Positions 42,480 through 47,902 of a DNA stretch of 47,902 nucleotides are shown here, one piece after another. Numbering within the stretch: the stretch's first letter is position 1; every line of letters begins with the position of its first letter. The DNA lies in contig CAZPCC010000296.1 in assembly GCA_964584905.1 (NCBI GenBank), positions 1 to 47,902 of the forward strand. The letters are read 5' to 3'. This DNA comes from JALZIF01 sp964584905. Lineage in GTDB: Bacteria; Gemmatimonadota; Gemmatimonadetes; Gemmatimonadales; Gemmatimonadaceae. Below the pieces are notes generated by a model. It did not search any database and had not been told where the DNA came from. It saw only the letters and a program-made list of their open reading frames with translations. The position numbers and the translations under genes are program-made.

Positions 42480-42600
42480 GCCTGACTCGCAATAGCCTCG
42501 TGACGAGCCCGTGGCAATCTGGCGCCCGGCGACACGCTCCTGCATGATGGGTGACCCCCGCACCCGCCACCCGACAGTCCGATCACGCATGGAGATGCTG

Positions 42601-43431
42601 ATGCAAACCGAGCTTGCCACGGATGTCCAGAGCTCAATGATGAATGCTGGACAGTGGTTCGCCGCCAACCAGTCGCGCCTGGTTGCGGCCCTCGTCCTGA
42701 TAGTCGTCGGCGTATTGCTGGCGATTCTGCTACGCGCGCTGGCGGTGCGTACCGTCCGCGCCATCGAGCGCGCACTTCCCGGGCGGGACTTCCGAACATC
42801 CTTCGCCGGTATTTCACGGGAACGGCGCGTCTCCGATGTCGTCGGCGCGATAGTATTCTGGTCCATTCTGATCTTCTTCATCGCGACGGCGACGAACGCG
42901 CTCGGATTGCCGCTGCTGAATTCCGCCGTCTTCAGCCTGTCGACGTTCATTCCGCGCGTACTGGCCGCGGTGCTGATCGTGGTCGCCGGACTAGTAATCG
43001 GCAATCTGGCGAGGGGGGCGGTGACCGCGGCGGCCGCCGGAACAGGTTCGGCAATGGGGCCGACAATCGGTCACGTCGTGCGCCTGGCGATCGTCATCGC
43101 CGCGGCCCTCATTGCGGTAGCCGAGCTGGGCGTGGACATAACGCTGCTCACCGCCATTTTCTCCGTAGCTATCGCGGCGCTGCTTGGCGGCTTCGCTCTC
43201 GCGTTCGGCCTGGGAGCGCGCACTGCAATGAGCAACATTATCGGCTCGCACTACCTTCGACAGAACTTCGATGTCGGTCAGACCGTGCGGGTCGGCGGCG
43301 TGGAAGGGGTCATAACCGACATGACGTCGACGGCGGTAATTCTGCAGGTGCCCGACGGACGCATGATCGTTCCCGCGAAGCAGTTCAGCGAGAGTCCATC
43401 GATGCTCGTCGTCAGGGGAGGGGCGTCATGA
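42601..43431 (+). CDS. MscS-like small-conductance channel family protein
   Basis: A 276-residue membrane protein with several helices (LVAALVLIVVGVLLAILLRA; VVGAIVFWSILIFFIATATN; FIPRVLAAVLIVVAGLVIG) and a beta-domain (QNFDVGQTVRVGGVEGVITD). ATG 42601 has GGAG 6 nt upstream and is preferred over earlier ATGs. Its stop overlaps the start of the MgtE_N/CBS gene (ATGA), linking it to the magnesium-transport genes. Confidence 0.85.
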   Translation: MQTELATDVQSSMMNAGQWFAANQSRLVAALVLIVVGVLLAILLRALAVRTVRAIERALPGRDFRTSFAGISRERRVSDVVGAIVFWSILIFFIATATNALGLPLLNSAVFSLSTFIPRVLAAVLIVVAGLVIGNLARGAVTAAAAGTGSAMGPTIGHVVRLAIVIAAALIAVAELGVDITLLTAIFSVAIAALLGGFALAFGLGARTAMSNIIGSHYLRQNFDVGQTVRVGGVEGVITDMTSTAVILQVPDGRMIVPAKQFSESPSMLVVRGGAS

Positions 43432-44306
43432 TCGCCGAGGAGCATCTCGCCCGCGCGTTTCTCGAATCGCATCCGGCGCGCGCGGCAATGACGCTCGAGC
43501 GGATGCCGCCTGCGCGGGCGGCTGCGGTACTCGGCGGTGTTTCGGCGGAATCCGCGGCCGCCGTAATGCGAGAGATGACGCCACCCTTCGCGGGCAGTTG
43601 CCTCGTGCTCCTCGCGCCGAACGAGGGGGCGGCGATCCTGACGGTGATGCCTATCGACGACGCGGCCGGCATCGTTCGCGCCGTGGAGCCCGGTCAGCGC
43701 GAAGGCGTGCTCGCCGGACTCGCTCCTGGCACCCGGGAGCCGTTGGAGCGCGTGCTCCCGTACCCGGCCGGCACAGCCGGCTCGGTAATGGATCCGTCCA
43801 TCTTTCAGCTTCCCGAGGACGTTCTGGTGGCGGACGCGCGCGAGCGTCTGCGGCGAGCCGCGCGCGACTTGCTCTACTATCTGTACGTGGTCGATCGAGA
43901 GCATCGCCTGGTCGGCGTGCTCGACATCCCGGAACTGATGCTCGCGCGTCCGCGGGATCCGGTGAGCGTGTGGATGCACCGCAACGTCAACCGCCTTTCG
44001 GCGTGGATGCCGGTGTCGCTCGTTCGGGAACATCGAGGTTGGCACAGCTACCATGCCATGCCGGTTGTCGATGAGGAGGATCGCCTGCTGGGCGCCATCC
44101 GCTACCAGACGCTGCGAAGGCTCGAGCGCGAGGCGGCGGATCAAGGGCCCAACCCCGTAATGCTCACGGCGCGCGCGTTAGGAGAGCTGTTCCAGTTAGG
44201 TACGACGGGCCTGGTGGCTGGTGTCGCCGCGACCGCAAGCACCGGTCTGGAGCTCTCGGCCGAGGACAGAGGGGGTCGCGGTGAATCAGAGGTTGACGAT
44301 GCGTGA
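43428..44306 (+). CDS. Soluble MgtE_N-CBS protein, no transport domain
   Basis: A 292-residue protein made of an MgtE N-terminal helical domain (LESHPARAAMTLERMPPARA, then AAVLGGV) and CBS-type repeats (AGSVMDPSIFQLPEDVLVAD; HAMPVVDEEDRLLGAIRYQT). The magnesium channel domain of MgtE is absent, yet the C terminus is long and undamaged, so it looks like a dedicated regulator rather than a truncated gene. It lies between mscS and a full mgtE and overlaps both. It may sense Mg2+ or nucleotides for either neighbour. Confidence 0.82.
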   Translation: MIAEEHLARAFLESHPARAAMTLERMPPARAAAVLGGVSAESAAAVMREMTPPFAGSCLVLLAPNEGAAILTVMPIDDAAGIVRAVEPGQREGVLAGLAPGTREPLERVLPYPAGTAGSVMDPSIFQLPEDVLVADARERLRRAARDLLYYLYVVDREHRLVGVLDIPELMLARPRDPVSVWMHRNVNRLSAWMPVSLVREHRGWHSYHAMPVVDEEDRLLGAIRYQTLRRLEREAADQGPNPVMLTARALGELFQLGTTGLVAGVAATASTGLELSAEDRGGRGESEVDDA

Positions 44307-45603
44307 TGACGCAGCGGGCGGACTTGCCGAGCTGGCGCGAAAATACCTTCGCGAGTTCCCCTCCGAAGCCACCCGGCTCCTCGACGACATGCCGGTCGAG
44401 GAGATTGCCCGTCTGCTGCGAACGGAGCCGGTTCGCTATGCAGTTCCGTTGTTCGAGCGTCTCGATTCCCTGATTGCCGCGAAAGTTCTCGTCTTGCTCC
44501 CGGCGGAACTGTCGCGGCAGGTGGTGGAGGGCATGGATCCATCGCGAGCGCTGGCGATCCTGGGTGAGCTCGACGAGGTTCCTCGCAAGGCGCTGCTCGA
44601 CGGGCTCGATGCCGGATTGGCGCGTGAGCTGCGGCTCATGGCTGAATATCCTCCGGAAACAGCGGGACGTCTGATGGATCCGCGGGCAATTGGATTCAAG
44701 CCTGGTACCACGGTGCAAAAGGCACTGGTGCGCCTCCGTGCCGTTCGGGATCGTCGTGTTTCCGATGTGTTTCTAACCGATGACGAGCGAGTCCTGACGG
44801 GACGGGTACCGCTTCAAACTCTCGCCGTCGCCGAGGGCGACACGCCGCTCGAGACGCTCGCCGTGACGCCGATCGCCGTTCGGGCCACCGACCCACAGGA
44901 TGAGGTAGTGGAGCGGTTCACCAAGGGGCGGTTGGCGAGTTTGCCGGTCGTGGACTTCGAAGGACGTCTGTTAGGCGTGATCCGCTCAGACACACTCGCC
45001 GCCACTGCGCAGGAGGACGTCGCCGGCGACATGCAGGCAATGGTCGGCGTGAGCCGGCAGGAACGCGCTCTTTCGCCGGTCTCGTTCGCGGTAAGGAAGA
45101 GGTTGCCATGGCTCGAGATCAATCTGGCGACCGCGTTTCTCGCCGCGGCGGTGGTCGGATTGTTCGAGGGCACGATCGCGCGCTTTACCGCGCTGGCGGT
45201 GCTGCTCCCGGTGGTGGCGGGGCAGTCTGGGAACACCGGTGCGCAGGCGCTGGCGGTGACCATGCGCGGGCTGGCGATGCGCGAGATTCGCATTGGGCAG
45301 TGGCCGCGCGTAGTTCGCAAGGAGGCGAGCGTTGCCCTGATCAATGGCCTGGCCGTGTCGGTGACGACCGCGGCAGGTGTGTTGCTGTGGAGCCGCTCGA
45401 TAGGTCTTGCCCTGGTGATCGGCGTCTCGATGGTGATTTCCATGATCGTCGCGGGAATGGCCGGCGTGCTCGTTCCGACGCTGCTGACGATGTTCGGACA
45501 GGATCCTGCGCAGTCGTCATCGATCATTCTCACCACAGTCACCGACGTCGTGGGGTTCGCCAGCTTTCTCGGGATCGCAACCCTGCTGGCGGGGATGTTG
45601 TAA
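44281..45603 (+). CDS. mgtE: Magnesium transporter MgtE
   Basis: A 440-residue MgtE: N-terminal domain (EFPSEATRLLDDMPVEEIAR), CBS pair (AGRLMDPRAIGFKPGTTVQK; RLASLPVVDFEGRLLGVIRS) and five membrane helices (INLATAFLAAAVVGLFEGTI; ALAVLLPVVAGQSGNTGAQA; TDVVGFASFLGIATLLA). GTG 44281 with AGGGGG about 6 nt upstream is the preferred start and overlaps the regulator gene by 26 bp; ATG 44299 is an alternative. It imports Mg2+ across the inner membrane. Confidence 0.93.
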   Translation: MNQRLTMRDDAAGGLAELARKYLREFPSEATRLLDDMPVEEIARLLRTEPVRYAVPLFERLDSLIAAKVLVLLPAELSRQVVEGMDPSRALAILGELDEVPRKALLDGLDAGLARELRLMAEYPPETAGRLMDPRAIGFKPGTTVQKALVRLRAVRDRRVSDVFLTDDERVLTGRVPLQTLAVAEGDTPLETLAVTPIAVRATDPQDEVVERFTKGRLASLPVVDFEGRLLGVIRSDTLAATAQEDVAGDMQAMVGVSRQERALSPVSFAVRKRLPWLEINLATAFLAAAVVGLFEGTIARFTALAVLLPVVAGQSGNTGAQALAVTMRGLAMREIRIGQWPRVVRKEASVALINGLAVSVTTAAGVLLWSRSIGLALVIGVSMVISMIVAGMAGVLVPTLLTMFGQDPAQSSSIILTTVTDVVGFASFLGIATLLAGML

Positions 45604-45651
45604 AGCGGCCTCCCAAACATCCTGCCATGAGTTGCAGGAACAGGAAAATGA

Positions 45652-47547
45652 ATGCGTCTGACTCATGCCGTTTTCGCGCTCTTCCTGCTTGGCGCGGGTT
45701 GCGGCGATTCACCTTCTGTCCCTGTACCCGGAAATGGCGGGCTGTTCATCGTCATTCACGGCCTGCCCAACGGCGTGGATGCCTCCGTCAATGTGTCAGG
45801 ACCGGACGGGTTCAGTCTCGAACTGACCTCCTCGCGGCGTCTCTTCCAACTGAAGCCCGGTCCTTACACGATCACTGCGGCCGAGGTGGCCGCCGGAGGA
45901 TCTCGTTATGCGCCGGCTCGAGGGAGCCAGGCCATAACGGTCACCTCGGACGTAGTGGCGGACGCCGAGGAGATAGAGTACGGGGTCAGCACTGCGCGGC
46001 TCGATCTGGAGGTGCTCGGACTTCCTTCGGGATCGGAGTCGGCCATCGTCGTCAACGGACCCGGCGGTTTTTCGCGCGCGATTACTGGTACGACTACGAT
46101 CGATCTGCTCTCTCCCGGGACCTATACGCTGACTGCGTCCGAGGTGAACGCGTCATCGCTCGTGCATCGTCCGGACCCGCCCACGCAGACCGTGGTGCTT
46201 TCTCCCGACACAACGCCGGCAAGGGCAACGATAGGTTATGGGACCGGGAGCGGGACGATAGACCTGGCGGTAACAGGCCTGCCGCAGAGCACTCCAGCCT
46301 CCGTGACGATCACCGGACCGGGGAACTTTGCTCGTTCGATCACGGGATCGACCTCGCTCCGCTATCTCGAAGGAGGGTCGTACTCGGTCGCCGTGGCTAC
46401 GGTAGGGAGCAACCTGACGACTTACACTCCCGTTCAGGCGACTCAGACCGTTGCGGTCAGCGACGGTTTGTCGAGCGCGGTGTCCGCGTCGTACACCGGT
46501 GCGCCACTCGATCTGGCTGTGGAGCTGGTGTCCGACGGATTCGCCGCGCCCGTGTTTCTCACCGCGCCTTTCAACGACCCGAGGCTGTACGTGGTCGAGC
46601 GAAACGGCCGGATACGCATTGTGGAGGCTGGATCGGTACTCTCGACGCCGTTCCTGGATATTGCTTCGCGCGTGAACTTCACCGGCGAGCGTGGAATGCT
46701 GAGCATGGCGTTCGACCCGCTCTATCCGCAGAACGGCCGGTTCTACGTCTACTACGTGAATCTCGCCGGAGATGTCGTTGTCGAGCGGTTCTCGTCCACT
46801 CCGGGTAGCAACGTTGCCGGTGCGAGCGATGGGATCGTTATTCGCATCCCGCATGGAGGAAACGAGCACCATGGCGGGATGATTGCCTTCGGGCCCGATG
46901 GAATGCTGTACGTGGGACCGGGGGATGGCGGATGTTGCGGTGATCCACAAAACAACGCGCAGGACTTCACTTCGCTGCTAGGCAAGATACTGCGCATCGA
47001 CGTGGGCAGCATGCCCTATTCCATTCCAGAGGACAATCCCGTCGTAAGGAGCGAAATCTGGTCGGCAGGACTGCGTAACCCGTGGCGATTCTCGTTCGAT
47101 CCGGCCACGCGGTTGATGTACATCGCCGACGTGGGTCAGGACGAGCGGGAGGAAGTGAATGTGGTGCCATCACACGTATCCGGGCTCAACTTCGGCTGGC
47201 GTCTGATGGAGGGCACTGCCTGCTTCAATCCTGCGACGCTTTGCGCCGGCGGACTTACGTTGACGTCGCCGGTGCTCGAGTACACGCATGACGATGGCTG
47301 CTCGGTGACGGGCGGATACGTTTATCGGGGCTCGTCCATACCAGAGCTGTCGGGGCACTATCTATATGCTGATTTCTGTCGCGGGTGGCTACGAAGCTTT
47401 CGCGTAGCCGGTGTAACCGCGACCGATCATCGCTCGTGGGCCGCAGTTTCTCTCCCGTGGACGGTATCGTTTGGCCAGGACGGATTCGGCGAGCATTACA
47501 TGATCGGTGGCACGCGCGTGTGGCGGATCAAGCGGGGTACGGAGTGA
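45652..47547 (+). CDS. Lipoprotein glucose/sorbosone dehydrogenase-like beta-propeller with three N-terminal repeats
   Basis: A 631-residue exported lipoprotein (MRLTHAVFALFLLGAGCGDS; lipid Cys about 17). Three repeats of about 83 residues follow, each opening GLP...GP.GF (GLPNGVDASVNVSGPDGF; GLPSGSESAIVVNGPGGF; GLPQSTPASVTITGPGNF), probably Ig-like. From about residue 285 comes a PQQ-sugar-dehydrogenase-type propeller (LYVVERNGRIRIVEAG, GERGMLSMAFDP, NEHHGGMIAFGPDGMLYVG, GLRNPWRFSFDP, YIADVGQDEREEVN). AGGA lies 6 nt before ATG 45652. The substrate is unknown; cofactor use is inferred from the family. Confidence 0.85.
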   Translation: MRLTHAVFALFLLGAGCGDSPSVPVPGNGGLFIVIHGLPNGVDASVNVSGPDGFSLELTSSRRLFQLKPGPYTITAAEVAAGGSRYAPARGSQAITVTSDVVADAEEIEYGVSTARLDLEVLGLPSGSESAIVVNGPGGFSRAITGTTTIDLLSPGTYTLTASEVNASSLVHRPDPPTQTVVLSPDTTPARATIGYGTGSGTIDLAVTGLPQSTPASVTITGPGNFARSITGSTSLRYLEGGSYSVAVATVGSNLTTYTPVQATQTVAVSDGLSSAVSASYTGAPLDLAVELVSDGFAAPVFLTAPFNDPRLYVVERNGRIRIVEAGSVLSTPFLDIASRVNFTGERGMLSMAFDPLYPQNGRFYVYYVNLAGDVVVERFSSTPGSNVAGASDGIVIRIPHGGNEHHGGMIAFGPDGMLYVGPGDGGCCGDPQNNAQDFTSLLGKILRIDVGSMPYSIPEDNPVVRSEIWSAGLRNPWRFSFDPATRLMYIADVGQDEREEVNVVPSHVSGLNFGWRLMEGTACFNPATLCAGGLTLTSPVLEYTHDDGCSVTGGYVYRGSSIPELSGHYLYADFCRGWLRSFRVAGVTATDHRSWAAVSLPWTVSFGQDGFGEHYMIGGTRVWRIKRGTE

Positions 47548-47554
47548 TCAGAGT

Positions 47555-47902
47555 TCAACGCTCGTCCAACGGCCCCCTCCGCTCCGCCACACGCGCGTGC
47601 GCCCGGTTCGCCGCCTCGGTCGCCGGATCGGAATGCAGCGGGTTCATTCCCGCACCCGGCGCGTTCCCGGCCTCCACCGACTGGCGCGCGCACTGGAATC
47701 CATCGTGGACCAGATCGCGGTGATGCTCCCACGGTCCCAGCTCGGCCGCCACCCCCGACGTCCATCCGTGCCGCAGCTCCCGCTCGGCAGCGGCGAACCC
47801 TTCCGCGCCATAACGCGGATTGCACCCGGCCAGGAACCCAAGTTGAGAGGCTGAGCGCGCGCGATCCCACGGTACCTCCGCATCGTCGCCGGCGCGCCGC
47901 CT
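47555..47902 (-). CDS. C-terminal part of an unidentified protein, cut by the window end
   Basis: An open frame enters at 47902 and ends with TGA at 47555. The readable part (about 115 residues) includes WDRARSASQLGFLAGCNPRY, then LRHGWTSGVAAELGPWEHHR and DLVHDGFQCARQSVEAGN, ending in a charged helix (TEAANRAHARVAERRG). It is soluble-looking, without membrane segments. I do not recognise the family. It is convergent with the dehydrogenase gene, 7 bp apart. Confidence 0.6.
   Translation of the reverse strand, partial: RRRAGDDAEVPWDRARSASQLGFLAGCNPRYGAEGFAAAERELRHGWTSGVAAELGPWEHHRDLVHDGFQCARQSVEAGNAPGAGMNPLHSDPATEAANRAHARVAERRGPLDER

Noticed and set aside
6400..45000. Many CCTAACG/CGTTAGG words scattered through genes, resembling integron core sites
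   Set aside because: They fall in codons such as Leu-Gly (TTA-GG), Leu-Thr or Pro-Asn, lack paired L boxes, and by a rough hand estimate are not far above what base composition predicts.
45604..45645. Terminator after mgtE
   Set aside because: Only a 5-bp CCTGC/GCAGG stem without a T run.

Overview
The window is high-GC bacterial chromosome with tightly packed, start/stop-overlapping operons. The gene content suggests Gemmatimonadota or a neighbouring phylum: a TIGR02999-type ECF sigma factor coupled to a large Ser/Thr kinase, a PE-LIG-POL LigD with Ku, a complete Ccm cytochrome c maturation set, and very heme-rich cytochromes. This placement is inference from gene content; no rRNA or other phylogenetic marker is present. 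I see no rRNA, tRNA or CRISPR array.

Layout: (1) 46-3845, ECF sigma factor overlapping a kinase/NB-ARC/TPR protein. (2) 3888-5683, a decaying integron on the minus strand: an integrase gene interrupted by one in-frame amber codon, an attI-type junction, one complete cassette with its attC, and a frameshifted second cassette gene that has no attC. Integrase and cassettes point the same way, the reverse of the usual layout. (3) 6032-13917, a DNA end-joining island: ligD diverging from an overlapping operon of ku, a DUF72 gene and a TM0106-type nuclease-helicase. (4) 13877-17505, a UvrD helicase carrying a DnaQ-type exonuclease, coupled to an alpha/beta hydrolase. (5) 17670-24725, a minus-strand operon for a porin-cytochrome conduit: a 9-heme lipoprotein, a 20-heme inner-membrane NapC/NrfH-like cytochrome, an outer-membrane barrel, a 16-heme cytochrome and a small lipoprotein. 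(6) 25214-32335, a divergent plus-strand operon for a NapA-like molybdoenzyme, a NapB-like pentaheme protein, a tetraheme lipoprotein, a Tat-exported Fe-S protein, an NrfD-type quinol-interacting membrane protein and an SPFH protein. (7) 32443-40611, a minus-strand operon with a HEAT-cyclophilin protein, a small ORF, ccmABCDEFGH and a zinc-ribbon/TPR-like protein. (8) 40668-47902, a flap-type exonuclease, a DUF2007 protein, a Vat-like acetyltransferase, an mscS/mgtE_N-CBS/mgtE operon, a sugar-dehydrogenase-like lipoprotein and the end of an unidentified gene.

The most striking part is 17.7-40.6 kb. Two divergent respiratory operons encode 54 heme-binding motifs on five cytochromes and are followed by the complete machinery needed to attach those hemes. 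The likely flow is from quinol through NrfD/Fe-S or the NapC-like anchor, across the periplasm on multiheme proteins, and then either to the molybdoenzyme or out through the barrel. The shared 488-bp control region has an FNR-like box and a cluster of four short direct repeats. The molybdoenzyme has tyrosine where NapA has its molybdenum-ligand cysteine, so nitrate reduction should not be assumed.
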